Part shown: one piece after another, positions 50,049 through 62,789 of the stretch | Layout of the letters: each line of letters begins with the position of its first letter | Numbering within the stretch: position 1 is the first letter of the stretch | Origin: Eriocheir sinensis | Taxonomy: Eukaryota; Arthropoda; Malacostraca; Decapoda; Varunidae | Length of the DNA stretch: 64,000 nt | Assembly (NCBI RefSeq): GCF_024679095.1 | Contig: NC_066516.1 | Coordinates: forward strand, 24,225,718 to 24,289,717 | Direction of reading: 5' to 3' | Notes under the pieces: generated by a model | Told to the model about the DNA's origin: nothing | The model's database searches: none | The model's input: only the letters and a program-made list of their open reading frames with translations | Made by a program: the position numbers and the translations under genes

Positions 50049-50372
50049 TTCACTTCCTTCCCCTGCACACTCGGCTCCCCAACAGCCAACACAAATATGC
50101 GTGTCATCCCCCCCTGCACATTATTATCCAGATCCAGACCACCGTTTGTCCTCTTGTGCAAGTCTCGTCATATCACTGCGCGTATTGCTGTGTATCCAGA
50201 AGCGTTGTCCTCCGTTCGCAATACATCCTGATGCTGCGATTTATATTCTGCAACGCACGTCCGAGTACCAATTAAGCTCATTAGAGAATTGCATCGCTCC
50301 AACATTAGGGATGAGTCACGTCCATCGCCAATTGATCACCGTCCCGCTCTGCATCACAAAGACACTCTCAGA

Positions 50373-50595
50373 GGGTCGAATTATAAGACATTTCATCAGT
50401 CAAGAACACATATCTAACAAGGCTTTTCGTATAAGTTGTGGGCGTTTCCAGGAGTAGTTTTATGACCCTGGTGGTAGTTTGACCCTTTCTCTGTACCACG
50501 AATCTCAAGAAACACTCATTAGAACCCGACTGACCCCCTCTTTGACCTTTAGAAATAGGTGATGTGAGAAGCGAAAATGTCTTACCAGCCTCTAT
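50373..50595 (+). mobile_element. Family A element, diverged
   Basis: Landmarks include AACAAGGCTTTTCGTATAAG, CCAGGAGTAGTTTTATGACC, CTGTACCACGAATC and CACTCATTAGAACCCGACTG. Both ends have lost part of the inverted repeat. Confidence 0.65.
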
Positions 50596-50960
50596 GTTTG
50601 GCCAGGTGCAGCACGATTCACAGGTCAGGATATAACTCGATAATTGCGTATTCGCGTCTCCTCATTACCATTATAGTTTGCAGTAATGAGCATGAGTTTC
50701 GCCAGGTAATTAGTTCTGATTGAATTACCGAGCGGGAAATGAGTCCGTACTTAGGTATCGTTTACGTATATATATAAACATTGGTTCTTTACATAAACAC
50801 ACACACAAAAATGGATATGTAGGAAAAAAAATCAGAAAAATAAAATGAAAATAAATGGAAGGGAAGGACAAAAATACAAACGGATAGATATGAACTTAGA
50901 GAATTAGAAGAAAAAAAAACAGAATAAATGGAAATGAGAGAAGTAGGCTGAAGAGAAAAA

Positions 50961-51180
50961 GAAGGAAGGAAGGAAGGAAGGAAGGAACGAACGAAGTAAA
51001 GTAGGACACACAGACAGATACAGATATGGATAAACAGATAAGATAATGATAGAGAGCAAAAATAGACACGGCAAAGATACCAAGATAAAAAAATAAATAT
51101 ACAGGCAAAGGTACAGATGGACAGACATATATACACAGATAGACAAAAAGATGAATAGATAGACAGATAGACCGCAGGGC
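50961..51180 (+). repeat. (AAGG)n and degenerate ACAGATA repeats
   Basis: GGAA at 50961-50986, then loosely repeated CAGATA, GACAGA and GATAGA words to about 51175. Confidence 0.65.
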
Positions 51181-51300
51181 ATATCGTAAACTTTAAACAT
51201 AAAATACACACAAAAAAAAATAATAATAATGCTCCATCATATATTTCGCAACAAGGCAACAGGTAAAAATTCGCATAACAGCTGCAAAAAACACAGGTAA

Positions 51301-51435
51301 AGGAGGAGGAGGAGGAGGAGGAGGAGGAGGAAGTAGAAAGAAAAGAAAAAGGAGGAATTAGAAAGAGGAGGAGGAGAAAGTAGAAAGAAAAGAAGAAGAA
51401 TTAGAAAGAGAAGAGGAGGAGGAGGAGGAGGAAAG
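51301..51435 (+). repeat. (AGG)n and purine-rich block
   Basis: Pure AGG at 51301-51331, then GAAAGAGGAGGAG variants to 51435. Confidence 0.85.
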
Positions 51436-51981
51436 AGGGGGCGGTTGAGGTGTACAGAGCCGCCAAGCCAATCCTCCTCATCTACCAGAGAGGAACGAGG
51501 AGGAGGACTTCCGTGTTTGTACTCAATAATAACCGGAGACTCAACCCACTCAACCCAACCATCACCACGCCACAGCACACACGGGGGAGGGGGAGAAGGG
51601 AAGGGTAGGGGAGACAGGGAGGAGAATGAGGGCTATAGGAACATGGATGACAGGCGGGTGAGAGCGTATACTGAACCAGGTGGAGAAGGGAAGGGTAAGG
51701 GGAGGTGAGTGGTGGAAGGAAGGATAAAGTTAAGTGGTGGAAGAGAGGATAAGAGGTAAGAAAAGGTGGAAGAGTGGATGAGAGAGACAGGGGAAGGAAA
51801 CAGATGACTGGGTGAGGATGAATGAGTGGCGAGGGCGAGGACGGAGAGAAGGGGAAAAGCTAATGGGAAGAAGAGGGGAAGGGAAAAGAGGGGAACGATT
51901 ATGTGTGGTGATGATGGTGGTGGTGGTGGTGGTAAGGTGACTCAACCCATCACCACCACCAACACCAAGCGACAGTCATGG

Positions 51982-51984
<3 letters not shown>

Positions 51985-52051
<67 letters not shown>
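51985..52051 (+). repeat. (CT)n microsatellite
   Basis: Thirty-three uninterrupted units. Confidence 0.95.
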
Positions 52052-52053
<2 letters not shown>

Positions 52054-52139
52054 CGAGTTCGATCCTGTTAACATAAAATACACGAAACCGGGCTAATTTG
52101 GGGGGCTCCGGCACAAGGCAGTATGTTGTGGCTCCCGGC

Positions 52140-52760
52140 GGCGTGTCGAGCGTGCGGGGGCGAGGGGGGGCGGGCGGGGGCGAGAATGAGGAAGCGCCAA
52201 TGGTCGGAGGGAGTGAGAAATGTTTGCGGGGGCGAGGGAGAGAGAGAGAGGGGAAGGGATGGTGGGGAATGCAGAGGATGGATGTGGGGTGTGAGGAAGA
52301 GGGATCGAGAGGGCGTGACTGGAAGGGGAGATACAATACGAGATAGATGCAGAGAGGGAGAGGGGTTGAAAAGGTAAGGGATGGGTGTGGGGCGAAGGAG
52401 AGAAGGGGAGGGGATAGTGAGGGAAGTCGGGGGTGACTGTGGGTTGTGAAGGAGAGGGCGTGGTTGGAAGAGGGGAGAGTAAGACATGGATACAGGGGAA
52501 TAGGAAAGGGAGGGGGCGTGGCTGGTGAAAGGAGTAAAAGGAATGGATGTGGGGGCGAAGGAGAGTGAGGAGGGGAAGGAATGGTGGGGGAGGTAACTCA
52601 GGTAATGGATAAATGTGGGGTAAGAGGGAGAGGGAAAAGGTGTGGCTGGAGAGGAAGATACAATATGGCGTGGATTCAGGGGGGTGGGAAAGGAGCAGCC
52701 GTGGGAGGGTCGTAGGGAATGGGTGTGGGGGTGAGGGAGACGGAGGGGACGACTGAGGGC
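52140..52760 (+). repeat. Purine-rich GGGGA region with loose repetition
   Basis: GAGAGGG, GGATGTGGGG and GGCGTGGCTGGA or GGCGTGACTGGA phrases recur every 80-130 bases, indicating an old minisatellite. Minus-strand frames rich in proline and serine are compositional. Confidence 0.6.
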
Positions 52761-52989
52761 GGTGAAGTAGTTCCAAGAGGGAGAGCACGGGCCGTGAAAT
52801 TCGCCTTACACAGCAGTCGACTCCGCCAAAGTTGGTACGAGACATGCGATTCATCACGCTGAGCCCCGACACCCCGACACGACCCCGACGAGGCGCTACA
52901 CGGGGAATGACGGCGCCAGGTGTTCCGGTACGAGAGAGAGGACCCGCCGACCCCCGAGTGCCCCGATAGACTGCGTTCCTCCTGCCACT

Positions 52990-55720
52990 CATGCACAGGT
53001 CTGGCGCTATTTTTTTTGTGTGTGTGTGTTTGTTCAGTTATCATTACAGTACCACAAAAAAAGGCACTCCCACACCGCGTAACTAATATACGCTAAGTAC
53101 GCCAGCAACGCAAGAAAAAGATAAATCAGCGAAAAAATAATAAAAAACGTATACCGCCACCACGCCCCCCTCAGCCCCCCGCCGCCGCTGCCGCCGCTGC
53201 CTCCATGCATGCTTTGTACTACCTCTTCCATCAGCGGTGTCAATATTATCACCAGCGTCACCCGTTGCTATCACGCCACCCTCATCCCCACCTCCCTCCC
53301 CTTGCCTCTCTTCCCTCGCTCCCTCCTTCCTTCTCTCCCCTTCACCCCCCAGCCTCAACCCCCGCGGCCGTTATTAATTAATGAGTCCCGCCAGCCCAGC
53401 GTCGCGTGGCCTCCTCATTAACGCACGCCCATCCGTCTGAGGCGTGGTCGCTGGAGCAGAGAGCGCCAAGCAGCCAACTCAGGCGTTTCTAATGCCCGGC
53501 GGCTCCCACACGGCGGGCTGGATGTGAAAAATGCCCCCGCCGCCGACAATTCCCGAGATTTGACGCGGGTTGCGGCGACCCTGCTGCTCCCCTGTCCATC
53601 CCAGCGGCAGGCGGACTCGCGCACCGGGCCGGAGCGTAAATGAGGAACGGCGGGTTAGTGTCTTGTCAACGGAGCGTGATTACCTCCCATTATGTAGAGT
53701 GCCTGAGTCAGGTGTTTCCTCGGGCTCCCTCAAGACTCGGCCCTTGACAACGTGAGAGGCTCCATTCGCCTCCCTCCGCGGCAAATTGGGGTGGGGGGGC
53801 GGGTTAAGATGGCTGCAGGTGCCGGATAATGAGCGTGAACTATCAGCATCGATTGCCTACGCTTCCCAGGCCTTGTAACAGCCAGTGAAGCGGTTACGTA
53901 ATTTTAAGACCCTCGAAAACTCATGTCATCAAGTGACATGCTATTCAGGGCTGCTTATCATATACACACATTCAAGAAGCCACTTAAAACTATATATACA
54001 AAAAATTAAGAATGGTAAAAAGGAAAGAATGAAAGAGAGTACATTTAATAATTATCTTTTCACAACTCAAGAATGTCACAAAAACCTAGCAAAAAGCAAA
54101 CACCTAGGTGATACAAAACGCTGACCCACATGAATGGCCAGCCCCGTGGAGCGACCCATCACCCCCTCTGTCGTGCCTCCAAACACTGACACCAACAAGA
54201 CGACAGCATCACCCTATGAAGACACCGGCGTCCCTCCACCCCGTCCTGGCCCCAGTAACCCCGTGCCCCGCCGCCCTGCGTCTCAGACAAGGGAGTACCT
54301 CGTGCTCCAGCCCCTCTTGAAGTATGAGCTAATAACACACTTACTTTCCCAGACCCACAATTTATTACAGTCTAAGAAAGAGCCTAAAAAATCGGAGCTG
54401 GCCCACAAGCGGCACTAGATATCGGACAGCGTGACGGAGGCGCCTCATGTGTATTCAGGAGCACGCTCACAAACCCGCGATAAATGTGACTTTACCGTGA
54501 CGCGCCCGTGATGGAGGGGCGGCGGCGGCACATCCCCGAGATTACACTTGGTGGACGCTCACTCCATCTCCTTTACATGCCCGGAGCCCCGCACTCAAGG
54601 CAAAACAAGCCACTCGGCAATAAAAACCTATTTATATTCCACCGAAGAGCAGGAGTGTTGGTGCCCCCGCTACTTCACGATGCAGCCCCCGCTTCCCCTC
54701 TCCCTCCTTCGACCTTAGCCATTACACTGCGCCTCACACACCCACACACGTTCTTCCTCCAAGCTCCGCCAGCAACCTTCGTGACCCCCTTCCCGCCCCT
54801 TCAAAGCCTAGCAAGAAAAACCCAGAACTCCGTCAACATCACCATCGCAGATAAAATAAAAAATACTGAAAGATTATTACCAGGTCACTACCATCACCAT
54901 CTTTTCCCCATCACTCAAGACGATCAATGCAAGGGCGGTGAAGCAAACAGCCGGAGGAAGGTCAAAGAAGGGAGAGACAGCAAGGCATGAAGGTGTCAGC
55001 ACGCGGGAGTCGCCAAAGAGAAATGTCGAGCACCACAACATCACGTGTCTAGAGGCTGCCGGCCACACACTCGCCTCACGCACTCCACACACCCGATGAC
55101 GAGACACTTTTAGACATTTTAGACCGAACATTGCAGATATATTACATGCTTTCATTTCTTTTGTTTGTTTGTTTCCTTAGCCTTTAGTTTGTCTTCTTCA
55201 TAGATAGATAGAGATAGATAGTAGACTTAGATAGATAAATAGATAACCCACATCAAAAAGAAGCATTAAAGAGCTGCGAACATCCCTCCCTCTCACAGAC
55301 ACAGACACGTGCGCCGAAAATAACCACCACGAAGACATCCTGTAATTACCGGCCACTCGAAGTATCAAAGTCATCAGCACCGACCGTGGAATTTGAAAGC
55401 GAGAAAGTCCCGAGCGAGCCGCCGTCAATTCACCGCGACCCTCTCGAGGAAATGAGAAAAAATAATGTGAAAGGATCCCGGAGACAAGAGACAGCAGACG
55501 CCGACGACTTTCGCTCTGACTGGCACAAATGGGGCCGCTGTCCGCTCGCTGGCCTCACAGACAAAGCCGAGGTCCTTCAAATGTCAGGCGATAGAATGAA
55601 GGTAGGAATCACGGCCGACAGGTGAGGTCTAATGTAATACCTGTTTTATACGTTATCGTTACACCGCTGATCATCACACTCTAAGCTCCAGGTCTAATTT
55701 CAGTGAGATAGGATGGCCTG
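52990..55720. other. Unassigned DNA, largest repeat-poor stretch
   Basis: About 2.7 kb with little simple repeat, GC-rich at 53.15-53.8 kb and mixed beyond. Frames are short and unrecognised. Conserved regulatory DNA or an exon with an unusual composition cannot be excluded. Confidence 0.4.
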
Positions 55721-55727
55721 TCCGATT

Positions 55728-56403
55728 AGCATTTAGGTATTTAGGTCAGAACTTGTATTCTGGATCAACGCCAAAGTCTGCCCGTTTAGGGAATAAAATA
55801 ATGAAGAGTCTGGTCCATCACACGACTAGAAACAATATCAATTTCCGGAGAGTGAAGTGAGGAAAGCATGTACTATAAGCATTTAGGTATTTAGGTCAGA
55901 GCTTCTATTCGGGATCAATGCCATAGTCTCTCCAATTTGCGGAGGGTCAAGTGAGGAAAGCATGTACTATAAGCATTTAGGTATTTAGGTCAGAGCTTCT
56001 ATTCGGGATCAATGCCATAGTCTCTCTGGCAAAGGAAGAAAACAATGAAAAGACTGACCCATCACATATCCAGAAACAATATCAATTTGCGGAGGGTCAA
56101 GTGAGGAAAGCATGTACTATAAGCATTTAGGTATTTAGGTCAGAGCTTCTATTCGGGATCAATGCCATAGTCTCTCTGGCAAAGGAAGAAAACAATGAAG
56201 AGACTGACCCATCACATATCCAGAAACAATATCAATTTCCAGAGAGTGAAGTGAGGGGAACATGTACAATAAGCATTTAGATATTTAGGTCAGAGCTTCT
56301 ATTTCGGAACAACGTCACTCAGTTTAAGAAAAAAAATAATAAATAGGTTGATCCATCACACGGCCTAGAGCAATATTAATTTCCAGAGGGCGAAATGAGG
56401 GAC
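55728..56403 (+). repeat. 150 bp satellite-like array, five units
   Basis: AGCATTTAGGTATTTAGGTC starts units at 55728, 55878, 55972, 56122 and 56272 (the last with an A for G change). Three units are exactly 150 bp. The second is 94 bp, with a single internal 56 bp deletion from after GCCATAGTCTCTC to CAATTTGCGG. The last unit is about 132 bp and more diverged. Units 2 to 4 are nearly identical, so local homogenisation is likely. It is non-coding. Confidence 0.9.
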
Positions 56404-56901
56404 GTGAGCGACCAGGCCTTGGCCAGCACTAACAAGACAGCGCCGTGCCATCTCCATTGCCAACATCACGCCCCTCAACTCATACAGGCAACCCCTCGCC
56501 TCGCCGCTCCCTTACCACACCTCTTTGATTCCATTGGTGCTGATCAAGCCCTCAACACGAGTCGTGCGTACTGCCTGCATGAACGTCATCCACCTTACAG
56601 CTAATCCTCACTTCATTCTCTCTGCATAATTAAAAAAAGGAATAAAGGAAGAAAAACAAAAGGGAGAGAGATAGTAGAAGAGAAGGAATGGATATGAGTA
56701 AAATAAAAACAGAGAGCGGCTAAGTTCTACACACAGAGGAAGTAAATGGAGGAAATAACCGTACAAACAGGCAAACAAGACGGAGAGAAGATAAAGAAAG
56801 AGGGAAGAATAAAACAAGCAGCGGCACCAAGCACGACACTCACACAAGCCTCGGATAAACTTTCAATGCTCGTCTCCCCCTCAGCCAACTGTTGCTGGGG
56901 C

Positions 56902-56902
<1 letters not shown>

Positions 56903-56972
<70 letters not shown>

Positions 56973-57137
56973 AAGAGAGCCGCAGCCAGGCCACACCAGG
57001 CTGTGCCCCGCCGCCTCTCAGCCTCAGCAAGCACCACAACCCTCGCTGCTATTACCATGAAGATCCTGAGCCGACACTCACTGCCCCCCCAGGCCCCCCG
57101 CTGCCTCCACGCATGGCTGCCCGGCCCACCTGGCGCG

Positions 57138-57202
<65 letters not shown>
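56903..57202 (+). repeat. Facing (GT)n and (CA)n tracts
   Basis: GT at 56903-56971 and CA at 57140-57202 are complementary and separated by about 170 bases of GC-rich unique DNA. Confidence 0.9.
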
Positions 57203-57203
<1 letters not shown>

Positions 57204-57509
57204 AAGGTAACTTATCAGGAAAACTTTTCAAGTAACATGATTACGTGAATTAGGGCGCGAGGAGGCCGGGGAATTTTCTGGCGTACAATTACCGCAGGAG
57301 GGAGAGACGAATGGGCGGGGAGGGACGAAAGGGGCGGGGGGAGGGGCAGATGAGCACCCTGACGGGCCCGCAAGAGGAAGGAACATTCCTGGCTTCCAAC
57401 TATTTTTGTCATCCATTTAGTACATTCTGTGGATAACTGAGGCGGCAGCCGGCACGGCCACGTAGAAGAAGCTGGCCTGGGGCGACAGGCGGCGTGAGGG
57501 CTGCAGCAG

Positions 57510-57556
<47 letters not shown>
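57510..57556 (+). repeat. (CT)n microsatellite
   Basis: About 23 units. Confidence 0.95.
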
Positions 57557-57558
<2 letters not shown>

Positions 57559-58640
57559 TGTGCCCCACCTGTCACACTCCATCCCGCCCCCGTTACCCCT
57601 AAAGCCATCAATATTACATCTAACACCAAAAACATATAAATATATTAATAAAAGTAGTAATATAATATATAAACCAATAAATAGAAATATACAAATTGGA
57701 ATAGTAAACATGAAATTATATCAATGTTGATTTTATCAAAAACTACCACCACCACCACCACCACCACCTTCACCACAACCACAATTCCCAAACCAGCCGA
57801 GTAACTACATACCGCCACCCTCAGCAGGACTACTCCTTGCCCCCCCTCCTTCCTCTCCCTCCAAGGGGTAGGCGCGGGGTGGAGGGGCAGGACGATTGAT
57901 TGAGGCCGCCATAAACATTCCCCTCAGGACAGGTGGGGGCGTGAGTCAGGCGGCCACGCGGGTGCCCACTGACTCCCAATGAGCCTCGCCCTCACTGGCC
58001 GGGCTGCCCAGGCGCTGCTCGGGGCCCAGGGACTGCCCTTCCTCCTCCCTATTCCTTCTTCGCTCACACTCACTTCACCGGAATTCAATTTTCTCGCCCA
58101 TAAATTTTTCCAGCAAGATGAAGTTTATGGGCGGTTCGCCTATTAGTGTTGTTCTGCTAAGGACACGATTTATAGCCCGCGGCGGCATACGTTGTGGCGG
58201 ACACAGCCACTCTGTATAACTTAGTATAAATAGCATCCACCCTACTGACCCAGCCCTTCATACACCAGCCTGGCATAGACCTGTATACATCTTCAATTGG
58301 GCCACACACTCGCATGCACGGCCAGCGACACTGAAGCCGAGGAAAAGTACCGCCACGCCCATATTAGTACACCTCAAGCCGGGCGTTGGGGTGACTTGAA
58401 TATCTGTACTTTCACACCAGCGCCCCGCCCACCGCCACAGCAGGGACAAGGGCCACTTCAAAGGGACGCTAAAGTCCAGACAAACCAGGTGAGGTCCAGG
58501 TATACACACAGGCAGGTATACACATAGAATTCCGCCACAACACAAAACAAGGAATTCAGATCTAACGAGACAGGCAACGGATGTGCATTCCAATTCCAAT
58601 CATAACATCCCCAGCCTGCCATTCACTGGAAAAGGTGGGT
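57557..58640. other. Unassigned DNA with GC-rich island
   Basis: A CCA/CAC run at 57746-57768, then a non-repetitive island at 57.85-58.25 kb that holds the GCCCATAAA dyad. No protein was recognised. Confidence 0.4.
58096..58132. repeat. Dyad GCCCATAAA / TTTATGGGC
   Basis: Perfect 9 bp inverted repeats are 19 bases apart within a GC-rich, non-repetitive island. TTTATGG resembles posterior Hox and Caudal binding cores, which is a weak, inferential link. Confidence 0.5.
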
Positions 58641-58641
58641 G

Positions 58642-58643
<2 letters not shown>

Positions 58644-58728
<85 letters not shown>
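58644..58728 (+). repeat. (CT)n microsatellite
   Basis: Forty-two uninterrupted units, directly followed by pyrimidine block copy 2. Confidence 0.95.
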
Positions 58729-58732
<4 letters not shown>

Positions 58733-58893
58733 CTCTCTTCCTCTCCTCCCTCTCCCTTCTCCCTTCTCCCGTCTTCCTTTTCCCCTTTCCATTCTTCCCC
58801 TCCTTCTCCCTCTCTCCTCTCCCTCTCACCTTCTGCCTATCCCCCCTCCCCCTATTTGCGTGTCTGGAGGAGGCCGAGGATGGGCAAGAGCCT
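58729..58893 (+). repeat. Dispersed pyrimidine block, copy 2
   Basis: It shares CTTCCTTTTCCCCTTTCCAT, CTATCCCCCCTCCCCCT and GCGTGTCTGGAGGAGGCCG with the block at 19.7 kb, in the same orientation and again just after a long CT tract. Confidence 0.7.
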
Positions 58894-59201
58894 CCTTCAT
58901 GAGTCGCAACCCATACCCTCAAGCTCTTCCTTAACTCTCTCTCTCTTCCTTCCTTCTCCCCTCCTCCTATCCTTTCCTTTCCTCCACCCCTCACCTTCCA
59001 CTCATCACAGCATCTCATCTCCCCACGACCGCGCAGTACCATTATTCCCTCCCCTGTTTTCTTTTGTTTTTAGTCCCCCAACTCCCCTACCCTCCGGTCT
59101 GCCCCTCACTCCAGCAAGACCCATAACAAAAGTCTGAAGGAATCGAACAACTTGGAACAAAATTAATGTGGTTATGGTGATGTTTTTTTAGGTCCGTGGG
59201 T

Positions 59202-59202
<1 letters not shown>

Positions 59203-59266
<64 letters not shown>

Positions 59267-59431
59267 GGGATGTGGTCAAATGGGTGGATCTTATATAACA
59301 AGCTCCATAGGTGTTTTTTTTTCTTTTATTTTGTGTGTGTGTGACGGAAGAACTCAAGTTTGAAACCTAATACGTAAAAAAAAAAAACAATAACAGGCCC
59401 GTCACTCTCCCCTCACAGCGCATGAGATTGG

Positions 59432-59497
<66 letters not shown>

Positions 59498-59574
59498 CTT
59501 GGTTACTGGGAGGACCCCATGGAAGGAAGTCGTTTTGACTAATACGGATAATCCCTGATCCTGTGGTTCTTTTG

Positions 59575-59667
<93 letters not shown>

Positions 59668-59669
59668 AT
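59203..59669 (+). repeat. Two (GT)n tracts and compound (CT)n(CA)n
   Basis: GT at 59203-59263 and 59433-59494, CT at 59580-59643 joined to CA at 59643-59669. Confidence 0.95.
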
Positions 59670-60320
59670 CTTTTTTTCCTTCTTTCGCTGCTGGGGTATA
59701 TTCACCCTTACCGACTATACGTCTTTCTTCCCAGGAAGCATCAACTTATCTTTCAATCATCGTAAATTATCTGTTTCTCTGGGACTTGTAACAATTGCAC
59801 ATCAATAAAATAAGTGATACCATTGTTAATAAAAATGCAGTTGATCATTCTCGCTGTTTTATTTATTGGTAAACGAAATAAAAACAGATGATTAATTTAA
59901 AACTTATCCTCATTAAAATCGTTTCTGCATGACAGCACTGCAAAGTCAAGTAGAATTGAACTTCCTTTTTTTAAATCTATTCATATTTCAATATCTGCTG
60001 AGTGCCTGCTTTGGGCGTATCAGTCTCACCTCTGTTTGTATCTCTTCGTACAGTGACAAACAAAAGCATAAAACCGTTAATCAGTTCCATAGCCCTTTAC
60101 AGTCATACTCTCAATATTGGCCAGCCGATCCCCTCCAAGCAGTAATTAATGTCAGTCTTCATTACGCGCTGATACAATACCACAACAATCCATTCCGCTC
60201 GCTTCAACAGAGGAAACTGAGCCGACATTTGGAACTGTGCGGCGCGTCATCTCAATGATTGCCAGAGACTGAATTTAATTACTATTGACCTATCACAGTG
60301 AACGTCCATTGTTCTGAGCG
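59670..60320. other. Unassigned AT-rich DNA
   Basis: The 109-residue frame at 59929-60258 has mixed composition but no recognisable family, start context or neighbouring exon. Confidence 0.4.
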
Positions 60321-60321
<1 letters not shown>

Positions 60322-60358
<37 letters not shown>

Positions 60359-60525
60359 GGCAGGGGGCAGCACAGGTCACGAACGCCCACCATTTAGTAC
60401 CAATCCCAGGCCGTGATCGATATATGTCAGCTATCCATTAAAAGCTGATCTTCTATCGACGACAGAAATTCGATACTCCGATAATTAAACAATGACGAAT
60501 ATAATGTTTGACCTTTGATCACAGG

Positions 60526-60565
<40 letters not shown>
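60322..60565 (+). repeat. (CA)n and (AG)n microsatellites
   Basis: CA at 60322-60354 and AG at 60532-60565. Confidence 0.9.
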
Positions 60566-60568
<3 letters not shown>

Positions 60569-60833
60569 TGCGGAAAATGTATAAGGATATTAGGTGCAAA
60601 GATGAAAGGAAAACGAAATAAAAAAAAAATATATATATAATCAGGTAAAAGGGAGGGCGAGGATAAAAAAAAAAAAAGAATGCAGCGAGAGAAAGTTAAC
60701 GAGGAGACTTGAAACAGAAAACGGAGAGGCTAAAAGTGGTCGGGGAGGAAAACTTTAAAAAAAATTAATGGCCATTATGACAAGGCCCGAATAATCTTAA
60801 TATACGTAGAGCTTTGCTGAAACTATACTCAGA

Positions 60834-60840
60834 TATTATT

Positions 60841-60926
<86 letters not shown>

Positions 60927-61018
60927 CATTGTCATCACTATCAATCTTCCTCCTCTTCTGTTTCCTTTCTTCCCCTCCACCACCTCCTCCTCCTCCTCCT
61001 CATCATCATCATCATCAC
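60834..61018 (+). repeat. (ATT)n, then CCT and CAT triplets
   Basis: ATT with early ATC variants at 60834-60926, then CTCCTC and CATCAT runs at 60979-61018. Confidence 0.9.
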
Positions 61019-61132
61019 CGTCACCACTTCCAACAACATTCTTCAGCATCATTATAAATATATGTTTTCTCTCACTTCACAGCATCACACTCTCCAGCCT
61101 TCACAAAATCCTAAAGTAACGAGCGGACATGA

Positions 61133-61135
<3 letters not shown>

Positions 61136-61169
<34 letters not shown>
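61136..61169 (+). repeat. (CA)n microsatellite
   Basis: About 17 units. Confidence 0.9.
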
Positions 61170-61300
61170 GCTGACCAGGAAACACATACCGATCCTTGAA
61201 AAAAATATATAAATAGTTGTAATAATAATAAAAAACAGGTGTCCATTTTTCCCTTAATCCCCTACCCTCTATGTCTTCCCTACCTTACCGTTTCCTTTCC

Positions 61301-61622
61301 CTGCCAGCCACTTGCCTACCCTACCCTGCCCTGCCGGGCCTGCCCTCCCTACCCTAACGCTCCATGCCCTACCATCTTATTTCCTACTCCTTACCCTGCC
61401 TTTGATATCCTACCCTGTTTTGTATACTGTCACGTTTACTTACCCTGACAGACACTTGCCTACCTTACCCTGCCCTGCCCTGCCTACCCTAACTATCCAT
61501 GTCCTTCCACCTTATTCCCTACTCTTTACCCTGCCTTTGATATCTTACCCTGTCTTATAATACTGTCCCTTGTTTACTTACCCTGCCAGACACTTACCCA
61601 CTTACCCTGTCTCCCCATGTCC
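61301..61622 (+). repeat. Tandem repeat, 138-144 bp, 2.3 units
   Basis: CTGCCAGCCACTTGCCTACC, then CTGACAGACACTTGCCTACC and CTGCCAGACACTTACCCAC, begin units at 61301, 61445 and 61583. Units share ATCCATG or CTCCATG, CCCTGCCTTTGATATC and TTACCCTG. Each unit is itself rich in TACCCTGCC-like pieces. Confidence 0.8.
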
Positions 61623-62580
61623 CCACCCAGTTGACCTCTTTTCTTCTTTCAGCTACTTTCTACTTTGTCTCCCTTCTTGCCTCCTCTCCCTCATCCCCTC
61701 CCTGTTTTCCGCCTCCTCCCTCTCTCCCTCATGTTTTAAAAAGTTGTAACGTAAAAACGGAAAGTAGGAATTGAAGGAACTTATACCGGGAAACGTGGCA
61801 ATATTCATAAACAGCTGCTTGGTTTAAAAAGGATGTTTAAAAAAAATTAGTGATATGAAAATTAATAGAGTGAATGTGAAAACTCTCCTGATGCCCTTGT
61901 CAGTGGCACGCCATCTACGAGCCCTTGCCGTGAAACTTTATCCTCTAACTTTTTCGTGGCATTTTTTTTCCCCCACTTTTCTGTTGGTCCTCTTCATTTT
62001 CTCTTGTCTTCTTGTTTCCTCCTTATTCAACGCCTCATTATTTATTTCACTTCTTTTTCCTTCTTCTTTTTCTTCTTTTTCAGCTTCTTATTCAACTCCT
62101 CATTATTTTTTCACCTCTTTTTCCTTCTTTTTTTCTTCTTTTTCAGCTTCTCATTATTTTTCCACTTTTTCCTTCTTTTTTTCTTTTTTCACTCGCCCTC
62201 TGCTTATTCCTACTTCGCCTCCTCTTCCACTACTAAAACCACCACCACCACCAGCATCCCCACACATATACCACTCGAACAACCACATTCCTCCTCTTCT
62301 TATTCATATTTTAACGCCTCATCCGCCACCATCTCCATCACCACCACCACTCCTATCCCTACTTCGCTTCCTCTCCCACCACAGTCACCAGCAGCATCAC
62401 CCCCGCCACTTTGCCTCCCTACACGTGTCGCTGCTGGCTTGGTCCTGGACGTATTATTCATGGGTGGCGCGGAGGCAGCAAGTCCCTCTGAATAAATCAA
62501 GAGGGATGAGCCACATACGGCCGAGGAAAACGAACGAACGCCGGGCAGTCGGGTTAGTATGTAGTTAGATCATATCAGGT
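61623..62580. other. T- and pyrimidine-rich DNA
   Basis: TTCTT and TTTTC words dominate 61960-62230, including a local duplication of TTCAGCTTCT(T/C)ATT. CCA triplets follow. Long frames here are compositional. Confidence 0.5.
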
Positions 62581-62607
62581 GTGTGTGTGAGTGAGTGTGT
62601 ATGTGTC

Positions 62608-62684
<77 letters not shown>
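62580..62684 (+). repeat. (GT)n microsatellite
   Basis: A GTGA-rich lead-in (62580-62610) is followed by 37 uninterrupted GT units. Confidence 0.95.
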
Positions 62685-62687
<3 letters not shown>

Positions 62688-62789
62688 AGTTAGCCAAGAA
62701 AGGTTATAGAGGAATACGAAAGAGGGGAGCATAGGACAAAGGGTAAGGAAATAAATAAAGTGGAAGGGAAAGTGAGGGGAACAGGGTAA

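Noticed and set aside
54508..54990. A 160-residue plus-strand frame in a repeat-poor region
   Set aside because: No family was recognised, the residue composition follows local base composition, and there is no splice or start support. It is not called as a gene, although a transcript would change this.
59929..60258. A 109-residue frame in AT-rich DNA
   Set aside because: No motif, no neighbour exon, and a length within chance for the region.
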